Source of the DNA: DASYDU01 sp050248495
Lineage (GTDB): Bacteria; Planctomycetota; Planctomycetia; Pirellulales; Lacipirellulaceae
Direction of reading: 5' to 3'
NCBI GenBank assembly: GCA_050248495.1
Contig: JBFWSG010000005.1
Coordinates: 1 to 64,000, forward strand
Length of the DNA stretch: 64,000 nt
The position numbers and the translations under genes are program-made. Positions within the stretch are counted from its first letter, which is position 1, and each line of letters opens with the position of its first letter. This document shows, piece after piece, positions 23,172-31,587 of this stretch. The notes under the pieces were generated by a model that was not told where the DNA came from, ran no database searches, and worked only from the letters and a program-made list of their open reading frames with translations.

Positions 23172-25484
23172 ATGGCAAGTCCGTTTCAAGCGTTTCGCAA
23201 ATATCAAAAGACCCTCTTGGCCGTGGCCGGCGTGGTGCTGATGTTCGTGTTTGTGTTGGGCCAACCCCTCTCGCAATACCTGCACAGCCGCTCGGCTGAG
23301 CAAGGGGGCGCAGGTCGCAGCCCAACCGCGACGGCCGTCAAATGGGACGGCGGCAAATTGACCAATGCCGAGCTCGGACAACTCGTCGTCCAGCGGCTGG
23401 TGGTCAACAATTTTCTCCGCACCGTGGAAGCCGTCGGCATTCAAGCCGCGCAAGAGTCGGGCGCCGAGCCGCAGCCATTGCGGGTGGCGCAGATGCTGGG
23501 GGTGGAGCGGCCGCAAGAGGGCGTCGAGCAGGATGTTTTGCGGACATACCTGATGGCCGACGCTGCCCGCAAGGCGGGCATGGCGATCAGCGACGATTAC
23601 ATCGTCAACTATCTGATGCAGCTGGGACGCGGCTTTGTTTCCACCGATACGATTCGTCAGATTCTCAACCAGATGCACGTCGGCGGTCGCCAGGCGTCGA
23701 TCGACTTCGTGTTCGATGCTCTGCGCCAGGAGATGCTGGCCCGCAACTTCCTGGCCAGCTACGCCTTCGCGCTGCAAACCGAGCTGCCGGAGGATCGCTG
23801 GCGAGATTGGCTGCGGGTCAATGACCGCGTCACCCTGGAGGCGGTCGCCGTGCCGGCCAAGTCGTTGCTCGTCGACGTCAAGGAACCGACCGACGCCGAG
23901 TTGCTGACGTTCTTCAACGAATACAAGGAACGCGAACCGATGCCCGACTTGAATTGGGGCGTCGAGCTGCCTTCGCCCGATCCGGCGTTTCGCGTGCCGC
24001 AGCGGGTGGCCGTTCAGTACTTGATGGCCGATTACAATCAGTTCCTCGCCAAGGCCGAAGATGAGGTGACTGACGCCGAGATCGAGAAATTCTACGCGGA
24101 CAACAAGGAAACCATGTTTCAAAGCGCCGGGTCGCTGTTGGGCGATGCCGGCGATTTGACCGGTGCGACCGACAAGAAAGACGAGACGAAGGCGGAAGAG
24201 ACGAAACCCTCGGAGACGAAGGACGCGTCGTCCGAGGCTCCGGCGAAAGACGACACAAAGTCCGGGGATGAATCCAAGACCGAGCCGGCGCCGAATGATG
24301 GTTCGAATCAATTGCAGGCGAGTCCGTTCCGGCTCGTTGCTTTTCAGGATGAAACGCCGAGCACTCCGGCCGGCGGCGACGCCACCGCTCCAGCGGCGGA
24401 AGCCGGCGCGGCCGCGGCAACCGATTCGGCCAGCCCCGACGCTGTTTCGTCGGCGCCCACGACAGAAGCCAAAACCTATCAGCCGCTCGACGAGGTGCGC
24501 GATGAAATCCGCCGCTTGATCGCCGAAACCAAGGTGACGCAGCAGCTCACGGATTTGATGAGCGCGCTCGAGACCAGGTTGAACGAGAGCTACACGTCGT
24601 ATTTTGGCGCGTCGCTCGACGCGGAAGACGCCGGCAAGGAGCCGCCGCCGGTTCCCGTGGAACTGACGGATCTGACGGCGCTCGCCAAAGAAAACGACCT
24701 GGTCTACACGAAGACCGACCCCGCCACCTGGCAGGAGCTGCGCGATACGCCGGTCGGCGTTTCCCGACGCCAGGAATGGGGCAACATGCCATTCTTCAGG
24801 GCGATCATGAGCAAGGACTACGAGCTTTACGAGCCAGTGCTGACGCAGGACCTCGACGCCAATCGCTTCGTCGCCATGAAGACGTCCGATACGCCTGGCA
24901 AGATTCCCACGCTCGCTGAAGTTCGTCAGCAGGTCATCGACGCCTGGAAGCTACGCGAAGCCGGTAAGCTGGCGCTGAAAAAGGCCGAAGAGCTGGCCAA
25001 GGCGGCCAACGATAAAGGGGGTTCCATCACCGACGCCATCGCCGGCGAAAGCAATCTGGCGGTGACCGAGATCGACCCCTTTGCGTACTTCACCGTGGGC
25101 GTCGTCTCGCCGGAGCAGCAGGTGCTGTCCTTCCGCCTCAGCCAGCCAGACGGCATCGACGCGGCCGGGCCGGACTTCATGAATAAGGTATTCGATCTGA
25201 AAGACGCTGAAGTCGGCGCCGCGCCGAATCACGACCACTCGGTTGTCTACGTGGTCAAGATTACCGGCCACGAAAAATCACCGGAAGAGTTGCAGCAGAA
25301 TTTCCTCGCCGACGACTACAACTGGTATGGAGTTCCGGCCATGACCCGCGGCCACCAGCAGACCGCGCTCGGCGTTCTGATATCGGACATGATCAAGTCG
25401 GCAAACGTCGATTGGGTGCGCCCGGCAGATCAGGTCATCCAGCAGACGGAAGAAAAAACAGACAAGGAGCCGAGCGAAAGTTGA
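23172..25484 (+). CDS. SurA/PpiD-like membrane-anchored periplasmic protein
   Basis: A 770-residue protein. A short basic start (Phe-Arg-Lys-Tyr-Gln-Lys) is followed by one transmembrane helix at about 14-32, the topology of PpiD. The next ~250 residues resemble the SurA/PpiD N-terminal chaperone helices, including Val-Thr-Asp-Ala-Glu-Ile-Glu-Lys-Phe-Tyr near 300. A Lys/Glu/Thr/Ala-rich low-complexity insert lies at about 330-430. I do not see a well-conserved parvulin PPIase domain (no clear Gly-Gly-Asp-Leu-Gly), so catalysis is doubtful. It may help outer-membrane or secreted proteins fold. The start at 23172 is the first ATG consistent with the anchor. Confidence 0.72.
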   Translation: MASPFQAFRKYQKTLLAVAGVVLMFVFVLGQPLSQYLHSRSAEQGGAGRSPTATAVKWDGGKLTNAELGQLVVQRLVVNNFLRTVEAVGIQAAQESGAEPQPLRVAQMLGVERPQEGVEQDVLRTYLMADAARKAGMAISDDYIVNYLMQLGRGFVSTDTIRQILNQMHVGGRQASIDFVFDALRQEMLARNFLASYAFALQTELPEDRWRDWLRVNDRVTLEAVAVPAKSLLVDVKEPTDAELLTFFNEYKEREPMPDLNWGVELPSPDPAFRVPQRVAVQYLMADYNQFLAKAEDEVTDAEIEKFYADNKETMFQSAGSLLGDAGDLTGATDKKDETKAEETKPSETKDASSEAPAKDDTKSGDESKTEPAPNDGSNQLQASPFRLVAFQDETPSTPAGGDATAPAAEAGAAAATDSASPDAVSSAPTTEAKTYQPLDEVRDEIRRLIAETKVTQQLTDLMSALETRLNESYTSYFGASLDAEDAGKEPPPVPVELTDLTALAKENDLVYTKTDPATWQELRDTPVGVSRRQEWGNMPFFRAIMSKDYELYEPVLTQDLDANRFVAMKTSDTPGKIPTLAEVRQQVIDAWKLREAGKLALKKAEELAKAANDKGGSITDAIAGESNLAVTEIDPFAYFTVGVVSPEQQVLSFRLSQPDGIDAAGPDFMNKVFDLKDAEVGAAPNHDHSVVYVVKITGHEKSPEELQQNFLADDYNWYGVPAMTRGHQQTALGVLISDMIKSANVDWVRPADQVIQQTEEKTDKEPSES

Positions 25485-25498
25485 TTCGCGTCGGCTCC
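25448..25498 (-). terminator. Hairpin terminator at convergent gene ends
   Basis: Arms GGAGCCGA (25466-25473) and TCGGCTCC (25491-25498) form an eight-pair stem. Read on the minus strand, it is followed within about ten bases by a run of T (complement of 25449-25457), so it can end glgB transcripts; it lies over the 3' end of the SurA-like gene. Confidence 0.55.
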
Positions 25499-25523
25499 CT
25501 GTCAATTTATCTCTGCCGAGCGT

Positions 25524-27758
25524 CTACCGCTGCGGCTTGAACACGACCGTCGCCAGCGGCGGCAGCGTGAAGACCAGCGAAGCGGGCCGGCCGTGGCTTT
25601 CCTGCGGCAGGGCCATGATCCCGCCGCCGTTGCCCACGTCGCTTCCCGCATAGTACGTCGAGTCGCTGTTGGCGATTTCCTTGTACCAGCAGGCTTCGGG
25701 CACGCCGATGCGGTAGTTGTGCCGCGGGACAGGCGTGAAGTTGTGGCAGACCACGACGAAGTCGTTCGGATCCTTGGCCTTGCGGACGTAGGCCAGGATG
25801 CTGTCCTGGTAGTTGTGGCAGTCGATCCACTCGAAGCCGTGCCAGTCGAAGTCCTGCTGGTGGAGGGCCGGCTCGCGGCGGTACAGGGCGTTGAGGTCCG
25901 CCATCCACCGCTGGATGCCCTGGTGCGATTCCCACTCCAAGAGGTGCCACTGCAGCGACTCGTTGCAGTTCCACTCGTTCCACTGGCCGATCTCGCCACC
26001 CATGAACAAGAGCTTCTTGCCGGGATGGGTCCACATGTAGCCGTAGAGCAGGCGCAGGTTGGCAAATTTCTGCCACAGGTCGCCCGGCATCTGGTCGAGC
26101 AGCGAACCCTTGCCGTGGACCACTTCGTCGTGAGAGAGCGGCAGGCAGAAGTTCTCGGTGAACGCGTAGATCAAGGAGAACGTGAGCTCGTCGTGGTGAT
26201 ACTGGCGATGGATCGGCTCGTGGTGCAAGTATTTGCGGGTGTCGTTCATCCACCCCATGTTCCACTTGAGCGAGAAGCCGAGACCGCCGAGGTAGGTCGG
26301 CTTCGACACGCCGGTGTAGGCCGTCGACTCTTCGGCGATCGTCAGCACGCCCGGGTACTGGGCATGCGACTCTTCGTTGAACTTCTTGAAGAAGTCGATC
26401 GCTTCGAGGTTCTCGCGGCCGCCAAAGCAGTTGGGGATCCACTCGCCTTCGTTGCGGCTGTAGTCGAGGTACAGCATCGAGGCCACGGCATCGACCCGCA
26501 ATCCGTCGATGTGGTACTTGTCGAACCAGAACAGGGCGTTCGACATCAGGAAGTTTTTGACTTCATTACGGCCGTAGTTGAAGATCATCGTGCCCCAGTC
26601 GGGGTGCTCGCCCTTGCGCGGGTCATCGTGCTCATAGAGCGCGGTGCCGTCGAAGCGGCGCAGCCCGTGATCGTCCTTCGGGAAGTGAGCCGGCACCCAG
26701 TCGATGATCACGCCGATGCCGTGCTGGTGGAGCGTGTCGACCAGGTACATGAAATCCTGCGGCGTGCCGTAGCGGCTGGTGGCGGCGTAGTAGCCGACCG
26801 TCTGGTAGCCCCAGCTGCCCGTGAAAGGGTGTTCGCTCACTGGCAAGAGCTCCACGTGGGTGTAGCCCATTTTGAGGCAGTATTCGGCCAGCTGCGGTGC
26901 GATTTCGCGGTAGCTCATCCAGCGGTTCGGATCGGCCGGATCGCGGCGCCAGCTTCCCAAGTGAACTTCGTAGAACGATAGCGGCGCATCGAGGGCCTGA
27001 CGCTGCGGACGGTGGGAAACCCAGTCGCCGTCGCCCCAGCGATACGTGTCGAGGTCGGTCACGATGTTCGCGGTCTTGGGCGGAATCTCGGCCGCGAAGC
27101 CATACGGATCACACTTCTCCACGACGTTGCCGCGATTCTTCACCGCGTATTTGTAAAGCGCTCCCACGCCGAGGCCGGGGATGAACAGCTCCCACACGCC
27201 GCTGGGAATGTGCTTGCGCATCATGTGTCGCCGGCCGTGCCAGGCGTTGAAGTCGCCGATGATCGCCACGCTCTCGGCGTTCGGCGCCCAGACGGCGAAG
27301 TTCACGCCTTTCACGCCGTTCACGGTCCGCTGGTGGGCGCCCAGCCGCTCGTAGCTCTTCCAATGCGTGCCTTCGGAGAGCAGGTGCAGGTCGTAATCGG
27401 TGAGCAGCGGCTCGAAGGCATACGGGTCGTGCATGGTCGTCGTCTCGCCTGTGTGGCTCGTCGCGCGGAGCAGGTAGTTCCGCGGGTTGAACTCGGAAGT
27501 CTGCGGATTGAAGCTGGCGACCTGCGGATCGACGATCGCTTCGTACAATCCGGCCGGATGAATCCGCCGCATCGGCCGCGTTTCGCCATGTTGCGGATCG
27601 ACGACCCAGGCCCGCTGGGCGTCCGGCAGGAACGCCCGCACGGCCATGGCCCGGCGGCCTTCGGATTCGATCTCGTGGGGTCCTAAAACTTCAAATGGAT
27701 TCTCGTGGTAACCGTGAACAATGGGTCCGATTGCTTCCAATGCGAGTTGGGTCTGCAC
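25524..27758 (-). CDS. glgB: 1,4-alpha-glucan (glycogen) branching enzyme
   Basis: A 744-residue GH13 enzyme that cuts alpha-1,4 chains and rejoins them as alpha-1,6 branches in glycogen. Two N-terminal beta-sandwich regions precede the catalytic barrel. The nucleophile is in Gly-Leu-Arg-Val-Asp-Ala-Val, the acid/base in Ile-Ala-Glu-Glu-Ser-Thr, and the third Asp in Leu-Ser-His-Asp-Glu-Val-Val-His-Gly-Lys. The GTG at 27758 is chosen because AGGAG precedes it by about seven bases and the length then matches the family; a GTG at 27785 is an alternative. It is downstream of the RNase H-like gene on the same strand. Confidence 0.95.
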   Translation of the reverse strand: MQTQLALEAIGPIVHGYHENPFEVLGPHEIESEGRRAMAVRAFLPDAQRAWVVDPQHGETRPMRRIHPAGLYEAIVDPQVASFNPQTSEFNPRNYLLRATSHTGETTTMHDPYAFEPLLTDYDLHLLSEGTHWKSYERLGAHQRTVNGVKGVNFAVWAPNAESVAIIGDFNAWHGRRHMMRKHIPSGVWELFIPGLGVGALYKYAVKNRGNVVEKCDPYGFAAEIPPKTANIVTDLDTYRWGDGDWVSHRPQRQALDAPLSFYEVHLGSWRRDPADPNRWMSYREIAPQLAEYCLKMGYTHVELLPVSEHPFTGSWGYQTVGYYAATSRYGTPQDFMYLVDTLHQHGIGVIIDWVPAHFPKDDHGLRRFDGTALYEHDDPRKGEHPDWGTMIFNYGRNEVKNFLMSNALFWFDKYHIDGLRVDAVASMLYLDYSRNEGEWIPNCFGGRENLEAIDFFKKFNEESHAQYPGVLTIAEESTAYTGVSKPTYLGGLGFSLKWNMGWMNDTRKYLHHEPIHRQYHHDELTFSLIYAFTENFCLPLSHDEVVHGKGSLLDQMPGDLWQKFANLRLLYGYMWTHPGKKLLFMGGEIGQWNEWNCNESLQWHLLEWESHQGIQRWMADLNALYRREPALHQQDFDWHGFEWIDCHNYQDSILAYVRKAKDPNDFVVVCHNFTPVPRHNYRIGVPEACWYKEIANSDSTYYAGSDVGNGGGIMALPQESHGRPASLVFTLPPLATVVFKPQR

Positions 27759-27820
27759 TCTCTGGTCTCCTGTCGCCTTCGTCACACGCCTGTGATAGGC
27801 CGTGCGTCTATTGTGTTCGG

Positions 27821-28435
27821 TTATGCGGTGCGGCTCAACGCCGTGCCGCGGATGCCGCTGAGGGTCTGGAGCATTTCCTGACCCCAGAGTGTGAGCTGCT
27901 GGGCGGCCGCAACTTGCTGTCGTCGTTGGGGATACGTGCGATAGGGCACGCCGGTGGATGGCTCTTCGGCGAGGTCCGACGCCACGTCGCTCGCCACCCC
28001 ACAGGATGGGGCGATCGAGCGGGCCGCGTCGCATTCCTGGTCGGTTGCGCTCCAGGCAAAGCACTCTACGTCATGAATCGCCAGGGCCCGGTCGATCCGT
28101 TTCCACAGATCGAGATCGCGGATCGGGACCAGCTGGCCAAAGCGTTCCCAGCGCCAGCCGCGCTCTTTCCAGAACGCGAGATCGCGCCGGATGCCGCGCC
28201 GCACGAAGCGATTGGCCACGAGCAGCGTGACGCGCGACGGCGCATCGAGGGCCTCGAGTCCGCGGACGACTGCCAACAGCGCCAGCCGCATGTCGTCGGC
28301 ATCGTGTTCGGAGTCCGCCGCGACGATCCGCTCGCCGCCGCCAATCGGTTGTAGCACGAAACGCCATTTGGCCGATTCGCAGCTGCGGCCATCGGCGTCG
28401 GTAAAGAGCAGAAAGTGCGGGCCGGAGACTTGCAT
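27821..28435 (-). CDS. RNase H-fold protein lacking two catalytic acids
   Basis: A 204-residue protein whose first ~150 residues follow RNase HI. The first strand is Leu-Phe-Thr-Asp13-Ala-Asp-Gly, the helix ends Gly-Leu-Glu-Ala-Leu, and Val-Arg-Arg-Gly-Ile leads to Trp-Lys-Glu-Arg-Gly-Trp (the basic handle). Then come Leu-Trp-Lys-Arg-Ile-Asp-Arg-Ala-Leu and the final Glu-Cys-Asp-Ala-Ala. Of the four catalytic carboxylates of RNase HI, the first (Asp13) and last are kept, but the Glu48 and Asp70 equivalents both read Ala by my alignment. A 50-residue Gln-rich tail is extra. It may bind RNA-DNA hybrids without cutting. It is 62 bases upstream of glgB. Confidence 0.7.
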   Translation of the reverse strand: MQVSGPHFLLFTDADGRSCESAKWRFVLQPIGGGERIVAADSEHDADDMRLALLAVVRGLEALDAPSRVTLLVANRFVRRGIRRDLAFWKERGWRWERFGQLVPIRDLDLWKRIDRALAIHDVECFAWSATDQECDAARSIAPSCGVASDVASDLAEEPSTGVPYRTYPQRRQQVAAAQQLTLWGQEMLQTLSGIRGTALSRTA

Positions 28436-28843
28436 CGGATGCGCTGGTCGGAAGGTGAGGGCAAGTTTGCCGCTCTATGGCTCCGCCTGAGCCGCGGCGT
28501 GCGACTTACCTCCGATGCAAGCCGGCCCGATTTCTCAATCTGGCTAGCTTTTCTTATCGTCAGCGCTTGCCGAGGCGGTGCAGCTTAACAACCGAAATCA
28601 GCTGTTTTTCTCGCAGCGACACACCTTGGCGGCCACGCAACTCTGCCGGGAACTATCGTATCGGCATTCACACCTGCGCGGTCGCAACGGTTTTGCCGTT
28701 TGTAGGCGGACGTGTGCTACGGCGTGCGACACCTTGTCGGCAGAAACGTCGTTGGTGCTGCGCGTTGGCTGACGTAACTTTTTCCAGGGTCGCCCCGGCG
28801 CATTTCGCGCCGGCGGTTCGTTCGCGCTTGGCAAGAACGCGTC
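28436..28843. other. Intergenic region without a supported gene
   Basis: About 400 bases between divergent genes. Short frames on both strands have no family motif or membrane pattern. Promoters for both neighbours are expected here but no clear boxes are seen. Confidence 0.4.
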
Positions 28844-29305
28844 ATGAAGTTTGGCCTGTATCTGAAAAAGAAAGGTTTGATCACGGCCGAGGAACTCGTT
28901 GCCGCGATCGACTACCAGCACAGCCGCATGCCTCCCATCGGCCAGTTGGCGATGGAGGAGGGGGTGCTCTCCGCGCGCCAAGTGTTCAAGATCCTCCGCT
29001 GCCAGAGTGGCATCCCTCATGAGCGGTTCGGCGAAGTTGCGGTCGGTATGGGCGTGATGCGGCCGACGCAGCTGCAACGGCTGCTGATGATTCAATGGGA
29101 ACGCAAACCGCAGCTCGAGGAAGTGCTGGTCAAGTTGCGAATTCTCAGCCGCGGCCAGGTGGAAGCGGAGCTGTCCGCCTATCGCACGGCGATGGAGCAT
29201 CGCAGCGTCGTGATCCAGCGCTGCAAACCGCCGGCGCCACACCTGGAAAGCGACGAAGAGATGGGCGTGCTGAGCGAGATGGAAATGATCTCGATGATGA
29301 TCTGA
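28844..29305 (+). CDS. Small protein with MshEN/GspE-N-like helical repeats
   Basis: A 153-residue soluble protein. Three similar units are visible: Gly-Leu-Ile-Thr-Ala-Glu-Glu-Leu-Val-Ala-Ala-Ile, then Gly-Val-Leu-Ser-Ala-Arg-Gln-Val-Phe-Lys-Ile-Leu, and Arg-Ile-Leu-Ser-Arg-Gly-Gln-Val-Glu-Ala-Glu-Leu. The first two are separated by Met-Pro-Pro-Ile-Gly-Gln-Leu-Ala. This Leu-rich pattern resembles the N-terminal domains of type II secretion ATPases (GspE-N/MshEN, which bind c-di-GMP in some members), but there is no ATPase part. The acidic, Met-rich tail is odd. It is single. Role unknown; a signalling or adaptor protein is possible. Confidence 0.65.
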   Translation: MKFGLYLKKKGLITAEELVAAIDYQHSRMPPIGQLAMEEGVLSARQVFKILRCQSGIPHERFGEVAVGMGVMRPTQLQRLLMIQWERKPQLEEVLVKLRILSRGQVEAELSAYRTAMEHRSVVIQRCKPPAPHLESDEEMGVLSEMEMISMMI

Positions 29306-29411
29306 TTGACGCAAATCGGTCGGTTGTTTCATCCACAGCAACCAGCGCAGGCTTTGGTGGGGCATTGTCCCGGAATTCTCCTGTCAGCCTACTGATATAA
29401 GGAATTTGTCG

Positions 29412-29882
29412 ATGCTTCGGACGCCTCTAACTGTTTTGGGAATTGCAGTGACCGTGTTCGTGATCGCCTCTGTGCTAAAGGGCGATCGTGACCACTCGGG
29501 AAAGGACCTGGGCATCATGGTCCGGCGAGGCGACGCGGAGATGGAGGCGGCTCGGGCCGAGGCGCGGAAGCATTTGCCGGAATTTGTCAGTGCGCTGGAG
29601 AAACCGACGCCGACGCAGACTAACTTTCTGGTCAAGGCTCGCTTTGAGGACGGTGGCGCCGTCGAGTACCTTTGGCTAAATGAACTATCCCACGCGGATG
29701 GAAAGTTTACAGGGAAAGTCAACAACGATACTCGGCTCGTGAAAAACGTCGCGTTCGGCGACCAGGTGACGGTGGGAGACGATTCCGTCACCGACTGGAT
29801 GTTCTTCGATAACGGCGAGATGCGCGGCGGGTATTCGGTGAAGGTGCTGATGGAGCGACAGGCCCACTTCAATCAACCGTGA
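29412..29882 (+). CDS. DUF2314 (YegJ-like) membrane-anchored protein
   Basis: A 156-residue protein with a hydrophobic N-terminal anchor (about 5-22), a charged helix, then a DUF2314-type domain of about 90 residues. That domain is marked by Phe-Leu-Val-Lys-Ala-Arg-Phe, Glu-Tyr-Leu-Trp-Leu, Gly-Lys-Val-Asn-Asn-Asp-Thr, and Asp-Trp-Met-Phe-Phe-Asp-Asn-Gly. The ATG at 29412 is chosen because AAGGA lies about eight bases upstream; a TTG two codons earlier is also in frame. The family's molecular role is not known. It is single and convergent with the aminotransferase. Confidence 0.75.
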   Translation: MLRTPLTVLGIAVTVFVIASVLKGDRDHSGKDLGIMVRRGDAEMEAARAEARKHLPEFVSALEKPTPTQTNFLVKARFEDGGAVEYLWLNELSHADGKFTGKVNNDTRLVKNVAFGDQVTVGDDSVTDWMFFDNGEMRGGYSVKVLMERQAHFNQP

Positions 29883-29954
29883 GCGAATTGGGCCACCATC
29901 GAAGTCTGCGGGCCAGAAGCGTTGCGTCGCAGCTCGTCCCCGGTGGGGTCGAGG

Positions 29955-31286
29955 CTAACTAGCGGCGAGCACGTTCTGCTTGCCATGACGACAATGGTCG
30001 ACGAAGTCGACGATCCGGGACATGCCGTCGCGGAGTTCGTCGATGGGGCCGCCGAAGGAGAGGCGGATGTGGCCGCGGCCGGAGCGTCCGAAATCGTCGC
30101 CGGGCATCACCAGGACGCCTTGTTCCGAAGCCAGCCGGAACGCGAAATCGTGGGCGGTCATCTTCAGCGCCCGGATCGGCACCCAAGCGTAAAATGCGCC
30201 GGTCGGCGGAGGGATTTCCAGTCCGGCTTCGCGGAGCGCCGTGAGGACCACCTCGCGCTTGGGCAGGAATTCGCGGTTGGCGCGTTCTTGAATGTTCGAC
30301 TGACGCTCCAGCGCGCGAACCGCAAACCGCTGGTTGAGCGTGGAAGTGAACGGCACCTGGATCACCTGCTGCATGGTCATGGCCTGCAGCAGCGGCTCAG
30401 GGCCGTAAACGTAGCCGACGCGGTAGGCCGGCATGCGGTATGACTTCGAGAAGCTGTTGACGACCAGCGTCCGGTTCCGCGCGCCGGGGACGGTCGCGAG
30501 GCTTTGAAATTTGCCGGCATAGACGAAGTATTCGTAGACCTCGTCGCTGATCAAGAGCACGTCGTGTTCGTTCGCCAGGCGGACGATCAGCTCCAGCACC
30601 TTCGACGGGATCGTGCAGCCCGTCGGGTTGGACGGGCTGTTGACGATCATCACTTTGGCACCGCGCATGGCTCGCCGCAACCTGCGTTCATCGAGTTGCA
30701 CGTAACCATCCTGCAAGGTCGTCGGCACCCACGCCGCCCGCGCCTGCAGCAACTTGCACATGTAGTTGTACATGTAATACGAAGGGTCGAGCAGCACGAC
30801 CTTGTCGCCGGAGTTCACGAGCGTGCTCAGCGCTAGCGACAACACATGCGACGCGCCGTTGGCGATCAGAATCTCTCGCGCGGCGTCGTAGTGCACGTCG
30901 TGCTCCGCCTCCATTTTCTGGGACAAGAGGCGCTTCAGCTCCGGGTGTCCCATGGGGGGCGGATATTTGGTGAGCGCGTCGGCTTCGTCCCCGTAGAGCA
31001 TGTCGTCGAACGCTTCATCCGCCAGCTCGGCAAATCCGTCGGCCCACTCGGTATGAAACTCGGGCGCGCCGAACGTGAGGTCGATGGTCGAGAGATGGGC
31101 GTCTTTCGCGCGCGTGGCCAAGATCTGCCGCAGCAAGCGCATGTTTTCGCCGGGCCCCGACAGCACGCTGTCGGAATAGTATTTCAACCAGGGGACGTTT
31201 TCGCCGGCGCGGCGGCGAACCATGTCGACCCGCGGCGCGAGGCCGGACCAGATCAAGAACTTGAGGGCTTTCACTTCGAGCGACAT
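29955..31286 (-). CDS. Class I/II aminotransferase (aspartate aminotransferase fold)
   Basis: A 443-residue fold-type I PLP enzyme. The PLP lysine is in Asn-Ser-Phe-Ser-Lys-Ser-Tyr-Arg-Met-Pro-Ala-Tyr-Arg-Val-Gly. Also visible are Asn-Gly-Ala-Ser-His (phosphate-binding loop), Asn-Ser-Pro-Ser-Asn-Pro-Thr-Gly, Asp-Glu-Val-Tyr-Glu, and a C-terminal Arg in His-Ile-Arg-Leu-Ser-Phe-Gly that would hold the substrate carboxylate. It is about 50 residues longer at the N-terminus than typical aspartate aminotransferases. The amino acid substrate is not decidable. It is divergent from an ATP-grasp gene with a 300-base gap, so the two may share a control region. Confidence 0.88.
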   Translation of the reverse strand: MSLEVKALKFLIWSGLAPRVDMVRRRAGENVPWLKYYSDSVLSGPGENMRLLRQILATRAKDAHLSTIDLTFGAPEFHTEWADGFAELADEAFDDMLYGDEADALTKYPPPMGHPELKRLLSQKMEAEHDVHYDAAREILIANGASHVLSLALSTLVNSGDKVVLLDPSYYMYNYMCKLLQARAAWVPTTLQDGYVQLDERRLRRAMRGAKVMIVNSPSNPTGCTIPSKVLELIVRLANEHDVLLISDEVYEYFVYAGKFQSLATVPGARNRTLVVNSFSKSYRMPAYRVGYVYGPEPLLQAMTMQQVIQVPFTSTLNQRFAVRALERQSNIQERANREFLPKREVVLTALREAGLEIPPPTGAFYAWVPIRALKMTAHDFAFRLASEQGVLVMPGDDFGRSGRGHIRLSFGGPIDELRDGMSRIVDFVDHCRHGKQNVLAAS

Positions 31287-31587
31287 AGACGGACCTGCCT
31301 TCGTGAGGACTCAGCGATGCAAATTGCAGACCAAGCGTCCTGCCACTCTCGATCTTCGTCCAGCGGTGCATTGTACCGTACAAAAGTTGGCCAGGGGCGC
31401 GGGGCTCGCGGGCGTTTGGCCCGGCATTCGCGGCATTGCCGGATCGACCGTAGCCGTGAGAGGCGTGACGGGCCGAAAATCCCCTAGCTGCCCAAGGGAC
31501 ATGCAGCGGCTGCCCAAAAAATTTCCCCCGCGTCGGTTTTTTATCCACGCCCTCCCCCCGTTGAAAAGCAGGCGGAATTGCCCAAAA
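31287..31587. other. Divergent intergenic region, aminotransferase / ATP-grasp
   Basis: About 300 bases with no supported gene on either strand. The plus-strand frame of the ATP-grasp gene stays open upstream, but nothing there resembles the family. It presumably holds two promoters; a poly-C/T stretch around 31520-31560 is the only noticeable composition feature. Confidence 0.35.
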
